Source: CAIZGX01 sp044349305
GTDB taxonomy: Bacteria; Bacteroidota; Bacteroidia; Flavobacteriales_D; Sanyastnellaceae
DNA length: 64,000 bases
Reading direction: 5' to 3'
Assembly (NCBI GenBank): GCA_044349305.1
Contig: JBIKRF010000002.1
Span: forward strand, 17,678 to 81,677
Shown: in pieces, positions 15,612 to 23,406 of the stretch
How the letters are laid out: each line of letters opens with the position of its first letter
Numbering within the stretch: the first letter of the stretch is position 1
The notes under the pieces: model-generated
The model's database searches: none
What the model saw: the letters and a program-made list of their open reading frames with translations, nothing else
What the model was told of the DNA's origin: nothing
Translations under genes and position numbers: made by a program

Positions 15612-16220
15612 ATGTCACAACTAGGAAAGAGAATAAAAGCACTTCGCGAAAGCAAAGGCATAACATTGGCCGACGCGAGTAAATCTATTGGCTGCGATTC
15701 TGGATTGCTCAGCAAGATGGAACGAGGGCAGCGCGCCATTCCAAAAAGCACCATCGAAAGCCTTTCGAAATTTTACAAAGTTGAAATGGAAGAACTGAAT
15801 ACCCTTTGGCTATCAGACCGAATCTACTCCTTTGTAAAAGATGAACCCTTCGCTAAAGAAGCTCTTGTCCTTGCTGAAAGGCAGGTGGAATATGTTCTAA
15901 GCAAGAAATCTAAACTCGCTACTTTAAACGATTTTAAACCGAAAATTAAATCGTGCATAGCACAAGTCGATGAGATAAAAACAGCATTTGTCTTCGGCTC
16001 CTATGCAAAAGGAAAACAAACAGAAGCCAGCGACATTGACATTCTAATTGAACTAAAAAACAAAAATAAGTTCTCATATTTCGATCTACTTGAACTCAAA
16101 CACCAAATAGAATTAAAAATTGGAATCACCGTAGACATCGGGTTTTATAAAGGTCTCAAAGGGAACTTGAATGAATTGGTAGAACCAACGCTGATTAAAA
16201 TCTATGAGTGTCGAAATTAA
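15612..16220 (+). CDS. XRE helix-turn-helix / MNT nucleotidyltransferase fusion (antitoxin-like)
   Basis: 202 residues in two domains. Residues 1-60 are an XRE helix-turn-helix (ITLADASKSIGCDSGLLSKMERG). Residues 100-200 are a minimal nucleotidyltransferase with GSYAKG at 129-134 and the metal-binding SDIDILIE at 140-147. MNT proteins AMPylate and silence HEPN RNase toxins; here the DNA-binding half would add autoregulation, and a matching palindrome sits over the promoter. No intact HEPN gene follows. Instead a 44-codon frame overlaps its 3' end and runs into hairpin array A3, which may mark a lost partner. It is divergent from rimM. Confidence 0.75.
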   Translation: MSQLGKRIKALRESKGITLADASKSIGCDSGLLSKMERGQRAIPKSTIESLSKFYKVEMEELNTLWLSDRIYSFVKDEPFAKEALVLAERQVEYVLSKKSKLATLNDFKPKIKSCIAQVDEIKTAFVFGSYAKGKQTEASDIDILIELKNKNKFSYFDLLELKHQIELKIGITVDIGFYKGLKGNLNELVEPTLIKIYECRN

Positions 16221-16338
16221 AGATCTGAAAAAACAAGATTGCGAAGCAAAGATTCTGCGAAAGATGTTTCACAAGATAGTCTCCGACAAAGGTTCTACGA
16301 AAGGTGCTTCGCAAGGTATGAGCGAAGAATTGATATAA
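16204..16338 (+). CDS. Possible short frame through hairpin array A3
   Basis: A 44-codon open frame starts with ATG at 16204, overlaps the nucleotidyltransferase stop by 17 nt and ends with TAA at 16338. The first ten residues (MSVEIKDLKK) are ordinary; the rest is encoded by the repeat units of array A3 and has no recognisable domain. It could be a remnant of a partner toxin gene into which the array spread, or a chance frame. I favour chance or remnant over a functional protein. Confidence 0.2.
   Translation: MSVEIKDLKKQDCEAKILRKMFHKIVSDKGSTKGASQGMSEELI
16222..16317 (+). repeat. Mini-hairpin array A3 (AGA-linker family)
   Basis: It begins 2 nt after the TAA at 16218-16220. Clear hairpins: TTGC/GCAA loop GAA, TTC/GAA loop TGC, TGT/ACA loop TTC, GTC/GAC loop TCC, TTC/GAA loop TAC, and TGC/GCA loop TTC. 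The linker is AGA (AAGAT context) and changes to AGG (AAGGT) in the last units. Bases 16249-16276 are identical to 8376-8403 of array A1, 28 of 28. The first and last units are degenerate. It ends just before the pirin promoter. Confidence 0.82.
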
Positions 16339-16343
16339 TTTTG
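16336..16343 (+). promoter_or_regulatory. Pirin gene -7 element
   Basis: TAATTTTG matches TAnnTTTG and ends 8 nt before the pirin ATG at 16352, immediately downstream of array A3. Confidence 0.45.
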
Positions 16344-16351
16344 CCTCACAT

Positions 16352-17221
16352 ATGAAAAGATCACTTCAATCCATTATACCGCCGCCGCCAACAAATTTTG
16401 TTGGAGATGGCTTCAAGGTTCATCATTTTATTCCCGATTATTATTTGAGCATGGAGCGCATGAATCCGTTCATTATGCTCGATTACGCTGCACCGCATTA
16501 CTTCCCTCCGACTGAAGTTCAGAAGGGCGTTGGTGTGCATCCGCACAAAGGTTTTGAAACCGTTACTATAGCCTACAAAGGAAAGGTTGCGCATCACGAT
16601 AGCGCTGGAAACAGCGGTGTTATTGGCGAAGGAGATGTGCAGTGGATGACCGCAGCTTCAGGTGTTCTGCACAAAGAATATCACGAACAAGAATTTTCTA
16701 AGGCTGGCGGAATTTTTTCCATGGTTCAGTTGTGGGTTAATCTTCCCGCTGCTGATAAACTTTCAAAACCAAAATATCAGGAAATACTAAATTCGAATAT
16801 CCCGAAAATTGAACTTCCGAACAACGCAGGTGTCGTGGAAGTCATTGCCGGGAATTTTGAATTCAACAAGGGTGCTGCTTCAACTTTCACCGAAGTGAAT
16901 CTCTTCAACGTAAAATTGAAAGCTGGAGGCTCAGCTACTTTTTCCTTCAACGAAAGAAACAACACAGCTGCTCTTGTTATTGAAGGAAGTATCGTTGTGA
17001 ATGAAGAAAAACAAGTTGGAACCAGTCACTTTGCATTGTTCAGCAACGACGGCGAATCATTCACCCTCTCATGCACCGAAGACGCTACCATTCTTATTCT
17101 TTCCGGAGAACCGATCCTGGAGCCCATTGCGGCCTACGGTCCTTTCGTAATGAATACCAAGCAAGAACTCATGGATGCCTTCCATCAGTTTGAACGAGGC
17201 GAGTTCGGAGAATTGGAATAA
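16352..17221 (+). CDS. Pirin family protein
   Basis: This 289-residue bicupin matches pirin/YhhW. The metal-binding histidines are visible in GVHPHKGFETVT (residues 66-77) and in GDVQWMTAASGVLHKE near 100-115, where a His and a Glu complete the 2-His-2-Glu type site. The C-terminal half holds the second, degenerate cupin and the typical GEPILEPIAAYGPFVMNT motif. Pirins act variously as quercetinases or redox-sensing cytosolic regulators; the substrate is unknown here. Its own promoter lies between array A3 and the ATG. The downstream GH13 gene is convergent, with a 3-nt gap. Confidence 0.88.
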   Translation: MKRSLQSIIPPPPTNFVGDGFKVHHFIPDYYLSMERMNPFIMLDYAAPHYFPPTEVQKGVGVHPHKGFETVTIAYKGKVAHHDSAGNSGVIGEGDVQWMTAASGVLHKEYHEQEFSKAGGIFSMVQLWVNLPAADKLSKPKYQEILNSNIPKIELPNNAGVVEVIAGNFEFNKGAASTFTEVNLFNVKLKAGGSATFSFNERNNTAALVIEGSIVVNEEKQVGTSHFALFSNDGESFTLSCTEDATILILSGEPILEPIAAYGPFVMNTKQELMDAFHQFERGEFGELE

Positions 17222-17224
17222 TTT

Positions 17225-18607
17225 CTAATTCTTCAAAATTAAATACTGATAAGCCGTTAGCGAAAGTGAACTACCTAAGGTAACCGAGGCTCCTGTTAAG
17301 GCGTTTGTCCAAGTTGAATTCAGCAAGGCTGTTGGAATGGAATAATTCGTTGTGTTGTTTCGCACATTGGCAATTACCAAAACCTGATCGGTATTCAAAA
17401 CCTTTTTGAAACACACCACATTTGCGTCTGAATAAGGCATTGGAGTTCCATAACGCGCCACAGCAGACTCCGAATAGAACGAAAGCATGTCGCGGTAGTT
17501 CTGCTGCATATCTAAATTCACGGTCCAGCTAATCGGGGAATTCGAAAAGAACGGAACTGTGCTCACTCTTCCAACTTCTTGTCCGGTGTAGATCAAAGGC
17601 ACTCCATTGTAATAAGTCGTAATAACCGAAGCGCAAGTAGCGCCGGCCTTTCCATTAAACAAAGTCATAGGAGTTGCTTCCCACGCGCTCTGGTCGTGAT
17701 TCGTGGTAAAACGAAGCTTGCGCTTTCCTGCGGGAACATTTGCGTACTCCGAAGTATTCGTCGTGTAAATGGTTGAAGGCGTACTTCCTGCAAATACATT
17801 TTTTATGGAAGTATAAAAGTCCCACGCATAGGTCATTTCAAAACCGGCATCGTAATGGTCGGCGCGTGTTCCTTCAGCAAGAAAAATTAAATTCCTGTTT
17901 GGAAGGGTATTCAGTGAATCGATGGCCTGCTTCCAAAAATCATACGGAACACCGTCTGCATAGTCGCAGCGAAACCCGTCGATGTTCGCTTCCAAGGTCC
18001 AATACTTCATCGCATCAATCATATTTACGCGCATCGTGGCGTTACTGAAATTCAAATCTGCAACATCATTCCAATTGGTTCCTGGAGGAATAATGATGTT
18101 TCCTGCTCCATCTTGTGAATACCACTCCGGATGTTGCGTAACCCAAGGATTGTCCCAAGCGGTGTGATTGGCCACCCAATCGACTACTACAGCCATGTTG
18201 CGGTTATGCGCTTCAGTCGTGAGTGTGCGCAAATCGGCAAGCGTTCCGTATTCACTTCCGACTTCGTAATAATTTTTAACGCAGTAAGGAGAATTCACGG
18301 AATTGATTTGTCCAATTGGATAAATAGGCATTAGCCAAATGACATTAACATTCAAGGCCTTCAATTGATCAAGTCTGTTTATCACACCTTGAATATCGCC
18401 ACTTGAGCTAAACGCACGAAGGTTCACTTCATACATAACAATATTTCTTGCCTCGGGAACGCTGTCGAATGGAACACCGTATTGCTGGTATCCGACTACA
18501 ACCGTGGGATTATCAATAACGGCATCGGAAGGATTGTCTTTTTTGCACGCGGCGAAAACAGCAAATAATGTTAACGCGAAAAAAAACGTAAATCGGGTCA
18601 TGTTCAT
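17225..18607 (-). CDS. GH13 alpha-amylase family lipoprotein
   Basis: This 460-residue protein has a lipobox (FAACKKD, Cys about residue 20) and a full GH13 (beta/alpha)8 barrel. Seen in order are VDWVANHTA (region I), GFRCDYADGV with the nucleophile Asp (region II), FLAEGT with the acid/base Glu (region III) and TTNHDQ with the third Asp (region IV). A small C-terminal beta domain follows. It should cleave alpha-1,4 glucans at the outer surface or in the periplasm. No SusC/SusD pair is next to it, so it is not a canonical polysaccharide-utilisation locus. It lies 25 nt downstream of the CtlX-like gene. Confidence 0.87.
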   Translation of the reverse strand: MNMTRFTFFFALTLFAVFAACKKDNPSDAVIDNPTVVVGYQQYGVPFDSVPEARNIVMYEVNLRAFSSSGDIQGVINRLDQLKALNVNVIWLMPIYPIGQINSVNSPYCVKNYYEVGSEYGTLADLRTLTTEAHNRNMAVVVDWVANHTAWDNPWVTQHPEWYSQDGAGNIIIPPGTNWNDVADLNFSNATMRVNMIDAMKYWTLEANIDGFRCDYADGVPYDFWKQAIDSLNTLPNRNLIFLAEGTRADHYDAGFEMTYAWDFYTSIKNVFAGSTPSTIYTTNTSEYANVPAGKRKLRFTTNHDQSAWEATPMTLFNGKAGATCASVITTYYNGVPLIYTGQEVGRVSTVPFFSNSPISWTVNLDMQQNYRDMLSFYSESAVARYGTPMPYSDANVVCFKKVLNTDQVLVIANVRNNTTNYSIPTALLNSTWTNALTGASVTLGSSLSLTAYQYLILKN

Positions 18608-18632
18608 GAAACAAAGCTAGGGCATCTTTTCC

Positions 18633-19562
18633 TTAGAAAATTTCTGCGAGCATACATCGCGCGCTTCCGCCACCAATGGTCTCAATTGTTTCTATGGGAA
18701 GAACAACCAAACGGGTTCTTTCCGAAAGAAAATTCAATTGATTCTGATTCAAACTTTCCTTCGCTGTGGCTGAAAGAACGATTAAAGCCTCTTCTTCCCT
18801 ATTCTTCAACACCAGCATGTTTCCCGCGAAATTCTTAAGCTGGTTCATTGAAATATCGAGAACTACCTTACCTGAATTTATGATTGATTCCAACATTAAT
18901 AAGCGTTCACTTTCTGCAGCAATTGCTTCAAGACAGATGACAACGAAATCCGTCCCCACGCACATAATCACATTCGTATGATAAATGGCCTGTCCCAATT
19001 CATCTTCAGCATGAAATGAAATGGGTTCATACTTGAGATGAGCGCATAGTTCCTTCAAGACTTCTAGATTCGTTCTTGAAGAAATTGCGGCATACGCATT
19101 CTTATTCTCATGGTCGAACACCACGCTTCCTGTTCCTTCCAAAAACATGGACTTCTCTTCGAAAGAACTAAGATCAAAAACTTGCGCGAAATTCAATTTT
19201 TGTTGAAGTTCCACTACCAATTCCAATCGCCTTTCGCATCTGCGATTGCGGGCTTCCATGGGATACAAAATCAACTCTCCGTTGGAATGAAAAGAAATCC
19301 AATTGTTCGGAAAAACAGCGTCTGGCTTTTCTGGAAACGGAGTGTCCTGCGCAACAAACACTTCAACACCCGCATCTCGAAGAATCTCAACAGCACCATC
19401 GAACTCAATAAGCGCCTGATGAAGAATTTCATCTCGAGACAAGGCCACTTGATTTTGAAACGCATTGCTCTCTGCTGTTTCGTTGTTGTATCCGAACGCT
19501 GCAGGACGAACCATTAGCACACGATTCGTAAAATGCTTTAGACTAATTTCCTTCAAGATCAT
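18633..19562 (-). CDS. CtlX-like amidinohydrolase (citrulline/arginine-type)
   Basis: This 309-residue protein belongs to the guanidino-group-modifying superfamily. It has MVRPAAFGYNNETA near residue 17, PDAVFPNNWIS with the substrate Asp near 82, HTNVIMCVG with the catalytic His near 193, and the C-terminal nucleophile Cys in GGGSARCML. That set matches the 'citrulline utilisation hydrolase CtlX / arginine deiminase-related' family found in Bacteroidota. The exact substrate (citrulline, arginine or a dimethylarginine) cannot be told from motifs. It overlaps the upstream TauE-type gene by 4 nt, so a transport link is possible. Confidence 0.8.
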   Translation of the reverse strand: MILKEISLKHFTNRVLMVRPAAFGYNNETAESNAFQNQVALSRDEILHQALIEFDGAVEILRDAGVEVFVAQDTPFPEKPDAVFPNNWISFHSNGELILYPMEARNRRCERRLELVVELQQKLNFAQVFDLSSFEEKSMFLEGTGSVVFDHENKNAYAAISSRTNLEVLKELCAHLKYEPISFHAEDELGQAIYHTNVIMCVGTDFVVICLEAIAAESERLLMLESIINSGKVVLDISMNQLKNFAGNMLVLKNREEEALIVLSATAKESLNQNQLNFLSERTRLVVLPIETIETIGGGSARCMLAEIF

Positions 19563-20287
19563 AAAAATACCAATTTAATCAGCTGCCAAATACTTGTTGA
19601 AATGACAACCAATAATACTGCGTATCTAAAAAACAAAGCCGATGTTCGAGCGAGTATTATTTTCCCGATAAGTGAACCTAAAAACGCGACCAAAATAAAA
19701 GCGGGAATCAATATGATGTGTTCCTTTTTGAAATAACCCAATCCGATATAAACGGCAGCTCTGCTGGCGTCTACTCCTAAATCAATGGCAGCAGAAGTTG
19801 CAATAAACACGTTCTTCTCTAATTCGAAGGCTACAAGAGTAAGTCCGCGAATGGCACCACCCGTTCCTATTAATCCCGCCAAAAAACCTGAAACAGTTCC
19901 TCCTGCGATCAAATTAAAATTATTTTTCGCAAGGAAATAAGACTTATTAAATACGAGGTACATCGAAAGTAAAAGCAGCACTACGCACAAAATAAGTTCT
20001 ATCGTATCTAATGGAATGTAGCTCGTAAGCAAGGCTCCAATTAGAACGAACACGACGGCTGGTATACCCAGTTTCAAAAGGATTTCTCGATTGACTCCAT
20101 TTCGAAACAAGAAAATCTTTGAAACATTACTGAACACATGAAAGACGGCAGTGATACCCAAGACTATTTTAAAATCGAAAAACAACGCCGCTAGTGGAAT
20201 GAATAAGATGGAAGAACCGAAACCTGAGACTGTCCCGATAATTTCCGCAACGAGGGCTAGAGAAAAGAAAAGTACGAGGTTATCCAT
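19559..20287 (-). CDS. TauE/SafE family membrane exporter
   Basis: This 242-residue polytopic protein has about seven to eight hydrophobic helices and the two half-repeats of the TSUP/TauE family: FGSSILFIPLAALFFDFKIVLGITAVFH near residue 22, and GFLAGLIGTGGAIRGLTLVAF near 133. Members export sulfite, sulfoacetate or other organic anions. TATTTTTG on the minus strand (20300-20293) ends 5 nt before the ATG. The gene follows the rpsP terminator directly, so it heads its own transcript with ctlX and possibly the amylase. Confidence 0.8.
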   Translation of the reverse strand: MDNLVLFFSLALVAEIIGTVSGFGSSILFIPLAALFFDFKIVLGITAVFHVFSNVSKIFLFRNGVNREILLKLGIPAVVFVLIGALLTSYIPLDTIELILCVVLLLLSMYLVFNKSYFLAKNNFNLIAGGTVSGFLAGLIGTGGAIRGLTLVAFELEKNVFIATSAAIDLGVDASRAAVYIGLGYFKKEHIILIPAFILVAFLGSLIGKIILARTSALFFRYAVLLVVISTSIWQLIKLVFL

Positions 20288-20292
20288 TCCTT

Positions 20293-20300
20293 CAAAAATA
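20293..20300 (-). promoter_or_regulatory. TauE-gene -7 element, probably leaderless
   Basis: TATTTTTG on the minus strand lies 5 nt before the start codon at 20287 and 5 nt after the T-run of the rpsP terminator. Confidence 0.55.
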
Positions 20301-20305
20301 CAATT

Positions 20306-20333
20306 AAAAAAGGGAAGCTATTTGCTTCCCTTT
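20306..20333 (-). terminator. rpsP intrinsic terminator
   Basis: On the minus strand GGGAAGC pairs with GCTTCCC around a 5-nt loop and is followed by six T. It lies 23 nt past the rpsP stop. Confidence 0.85.
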
Positions 20334-20355
20334 CTTGAATGACTTATATACTGAA

Positions 20356-20988
20356 TTATTCAGCAGCAGGCGCTTCGTCAGCAGCAGGTGCTTCAGCAAC
20401 TGGAGCCTCTTCAGCAGCAGGAGCTTCTTCAGCAGCAGGAGCCTCTTCAACTGCAGGAGCTTCTTCAGCAACTACAACTTCTTCAGCAACAACTTCTTCT
20501 TCTACAACTGGATTAGCTTCTGCGTGAGCAGCAGCATCTGCAGCAGCACGAGCAGCAATACGCGCTTCGTTAACTGCACGCTCAGCTTTCAATTGCTCAG
20601 CTAAAGCAGATTCTTTAGCAGAAGAAAGACCGTCGCGTTTCGCTTGAATCTTTGCATCTTTAGAATCTAACCAAGCGTTGAATTTAGCATCAGCTTGTTC
20701 TTGTGTCAATGCACCTTTCTTTACTCCTTTGTTCAAGTGTGCTTTGTATAAAACACCTTTGTAAGAAAGAATTGCACGAGCGGTGTCTGTAGGCTGCGCT
20801 CCGTTAAACAACCAAGTAACTGCTTTGTCTGTGTCTAACACAATTGTAGCAGGATTGGTGTTCGGATTGTAACTTCCGATACGCTCAATGAATTTACCAT
20901 CACGCGGTGAACGCGCATCAGCGGCAACAATGTGGAAGAATGGTTTACCCTTCTTACCGTGGCGCTGTAATCTAATTTTAACTGACAT
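20356..20988 (-). CDS. rpsP: 30S ribosomal protein S16 with acidic Ala/Glu-rich tail
   Basis: Residues 1-80 are S16: VKIRLQRHGKKGKPFFHIVAADARSPRDGKFIERIGSYNP is near-canonical. S16 binds 16S rRNA and is needed for 30S assembly. The protein is 210 residues, against about 80-90 in Escherichia coli; the excess is a helical linker (residues 115-155) and a low-complexity tail of Glu-Ala-Pro and Val-Ala-Glu repeats. Extended S16 tails are common in Bacteroidota. The tail is encoded by GC-richer, imperfect GAAGCTCCT-like repeats. TATATTTG with an upstream TTTG forms its promoter. Confidence 0.93.
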   Translation of the reverse strand: MSVKIRLQRHGKKGKPFFHIVAADARSPRDGKFIERIGSYNPNTNPATIVLDTDKAVTWLFNGAQPTDTARAILSYKGVLYKAHLNKGVKKGALTQEQADAKFNAWLDSKDAKIQAKRDGLSSAKESALAEQLKAERAVNEARIAARAAADAAAHAEANPVVEEEVVAEEVVVAEEAPAVEEAPAAEEAPAAEEAPVAEAPAADEAPAAE

Positions 20989-21040
20989 AGTTTTTTGTTT
21001 TGTGGGTACGAAACCCGGTTAACAATTTTTAATTGGACGG

Positions 21041-21074
21041 CAAATATAGGCGTTTTTCTTCAATCTGGAGCAAA
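21041..21074 (-). promoter_or_regulatory. rpsP promoter
   Basis: On the minus strand TTTG (21074-21071) and TATATTTG (21048-21041) are 22 nt apart. The leader is about 45 nt. Confidence 0.55.
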
Positions 21075-21077
21075 AAA

Positions 21078-23378
21078 CTAGTTTTCCCCAACAACTGAAA
21101 CCTTTTCTACCTGATCACCTATTCTCACAAAGTACATTCCTGAAGGCCAATGCGTTGAATTGAAGTTCATGCTTTCATTCAGCACGACTCCGCGGTCTAA
21201 GCATTTTCCAGTCACATCATAAATTCCAAAGGCATTTCCCATACTTTTTGGGTTAACCAGAATTCTGAAGGATGTTGTTGCCGGGTTGGGATAAACACGA
21301 AAATTTGAAAGCTCATCAGACTCTTCAACGCCTGAGGTCAAACAATGCCCCGGAATGTTATCATCTAACCAAGCAATACGCTGGGAAATCCAAGCTTTCA
21401 ACGTATCCAATTCAGCATTGTAAGTCGCTGGCATTGCCCCAATTTCAGGCGCTGGCCCACTTACCCCCAACAAAGGCCAACGCTGAAAATGTCTTGCCTG
21501 TGCATTCTGAAGAAGGGTTCTATTGAATTCGATGTTCGCGAAAATAATTGCAGTATCTAAAACGTTCGTTCTGTAATATTCATAATCGCATCTTAACTCG
21601 TTTTGAAACGTTGTGTCTTGCAACAAGCGCACGTAATAACCAGTACCGTAATTATCTGTGCCGCAATCATTGTTTAGGTGGGCCCATCCAGAGCCGTCGA
21701 GGTTTTCATAAATGGAACATCCATACAAGTTCTTCCAAGCCCAATCGAAATCCCAAACCGGTCCGGCTTTTAATTTCCCTCCATTGGAATTTTTATCCTT
21801 ATTGAAGAAAACACTCTTTTTGAATCCATCTGCATTCCTCGAAACTTCATTCACCAAGAAATAATCGATGAAGGACTTCGTGTCAAGGTATTTTCTGTAG
21901 CCCAATTCCGGATCTGCAAAATCTGCACTGTACAATGCTGTCTCCAAGGAATCAATGAATGAAGCGATGTAATCTTTTTGTGGTTGAAGCAATTCAAGTT
22001 CATTGGGAGATTGATATATAAAATGGATATCAAAACCAGGGTGATCTATGGGCGAATAATTCGATTGAAAGCTGTTGTTCCAGTTCCAAAGATTTTGCTG
22101 AAGAATGTAACCCCCAGTAATTGAATCTCCACCCAAATCAAGTGGCGTAAGGTTCGCAATATCCAAACGAGTAGAATCTCGCTTAATTTTTTCGGCTAAC
22201 AAATAAATACCCTTATAAGAACTGTCAATTCGAACTTCCACCAATCGCGAACGAACGCTGTAATTGCCCATTCCTCCGAACATTTGAAAGGCCAAAGCAT
22301 TTCTTAACATTGAACGATCGTTGTAGTTGGAAAGCAATACCCAATCGTTCTCTGCAGGCATTCCCAAAATAGAAACGTTGTTGTTTGTCCCATCGATATT
22401 GCGCGTCTCAAAAGCATACGGTGTTTGCGGATAACCCGCAGAAGATGCGCCGCGAATTTCAATTCCGACTGTACCGTTGTATACATTCGCACTGTCGCTT
22501 ACGTAGGTCAAATTACCAAACCCGCTGTACTTGATTTCCATGGAGCAATTGATCTTCGTGTCCTGCACAATGGTCTGCCCTTGTGTATTAATTAAAACAA
22601 TAGGCAGTTCCGAACTATCGAAATTAATTACGCCTACATCATTTGCACACAATTCAAATGTTCCTGTTGCTCCTCCGTATCCGAACACTTGAATGTACAG
22701 CGTTTCCCCGGGAGTCAGGTCAAACAACGATGCTAGAGAGAAATAACCATCTCCACTATCATCGTCACATGCTGCAGTATAAACACTGCTGCACTGCGCT
22801 CCTCTCCAAATAGCGAGTCCTGTGTCGGTTAAGCTTCCATTACTCGTTGCGAAACTGACGTTGCCTGATGAAGGGACTACGACCGAATACCATTGGTCTG
22901 CTCCTGTATAGCTAGCACACCCGGGATTGAACCCCGAATTAGTCGCGTTTACGTTTGAGCCGTTAACACAGGATCCTATTTCCAGGGGAATGGAATTGCA
23001 TGGATGATTTCCTGGTAATGTGTTCGAATTGCAATTGCCTGTTCCTGCATATACATTACCAACTGTGGGGTTGGGACCATTCGAAAAAACTAAATTCCAA
23101 GAGGCATCGTAAAGACTGTAGGAATTTTCTTCTTCATAAGCACCTGCCGTATAAGTCAGTTGAAAGACATCGCCGTTGCAAATTGAAAATGTACTTTGGC
23201 TGCCATATCCCGAAGCGAAAAATGTCCCTGTATTATTTCCATTCACAGAAACATTCAAGTAGCCACCGTTCCAACCATCGCCATAACTATCGAACATGAC
23301 CAATGTGTAATCACAACATTGGGCATTTGAATCGGTAAAAGAAAGAATAGCAAACAGAATGAATAAAATTTTCTTCAT
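21078..23378 (-). CDS. CotH kinase family protein with T9SS type A sorting domain
   Basis: 766 residues: Sec signal peptide (residues 1-19), an N-terminal beta-sandwich region with DSYGDGWNG-type calcium loops (about 25-100), a second beta domain with a bacterial pre-peptidase-like pattern (about 120-240), then a CotH domain from about 280 to 600. CotH landmarks are GIEIRGASS, DWVLLSNYNDRSMLRNALA, YKGIYLLAEKIKRD and GPVWDFDWAWKN. The end (VYPNPATTSFRIL...MYFVRIG) is a type A sorting domain. CotH proteins are atypical kinases that phosphorylate spore-coat proteins in Bacillus; secreted Bacteroidota versions have unknown targets. It probably acts outside the cell. Confidence 0.87.
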   Translation of the reverse strand: MKKILFILFAILSFTDSNAQCCDYTLVMFDSYGDGWNGGYLNVSVNGNNTGTFFASGYGSQSTFSICNGDVFQLTYTAGAYEEENSYSLYDASWNLVFSNGPNPTVGNVYAGTGNCNSNTLPGNHPCNSIPLEIGSCVNGSNVNATNSGFNPGCASYTGADQWYSVVVPSSGNVSFATSNGSLTDTGLAIWRGAQCSSVYTAACDDDSGDGYFSLASLFDLTPGETLYIQVFGYGGATGTFELCANDVGVINFDSSELPIVLINTQGQTIVQDTKINCSMEIKYSGFGNLTYVSDSANVYNGTVGIEIRGASSAGYPQTPYAFETRNIDGTNNNVSILGMPAENDWVLLSNYNDRSMLRNALAFQMFGGMGNYSVRSRLVEVRIDSSYKGIYLLAEKIKRDSTRLDIANLTPLDLGGDSITGGYILQQNLWNWNNSFQSNYSPIDHPGFDIHFIYQSPNELELLQPQKDYIASFIDSLETALYSADFADPELGYRKYLDTKSFIDYFLVNEVSRNADGFKKSVFFNKDKNSNGGKLKAGPVWDFDWAWKNLYGCSIYENLDGSGWAHLNNDCGTDNYGTGYYVRLLQDTTFQNELRCDYEYYRTNVLDTAIIFANIEFNRTLLQNAQARHFQRWPLLGVSGPAPEIGAMPATYNAELDTLKAWISQRIAWLDDNIPGHCLTSGVEESDELSNFRVYPNPATTSFRILVNPKSMGNAFGIYDVTGKCLDRGVVLNESMNFNSTHWPSGMYFVRIGDQVEKVSVVGEN

Positions 23379-23406
23379 TCGGTAAAGATAATTGAGAAGG
23401 AAGAAT

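Noticed and set aside
20339..20604. Plus-strand frames opposite rpsP with Ala/Ser-rich repeats
   Set aside because: Shadow of the low-complexity Ala/Glu tail of S16; that tail is a protein-level repeat and does not form hairpins with a constant linker.
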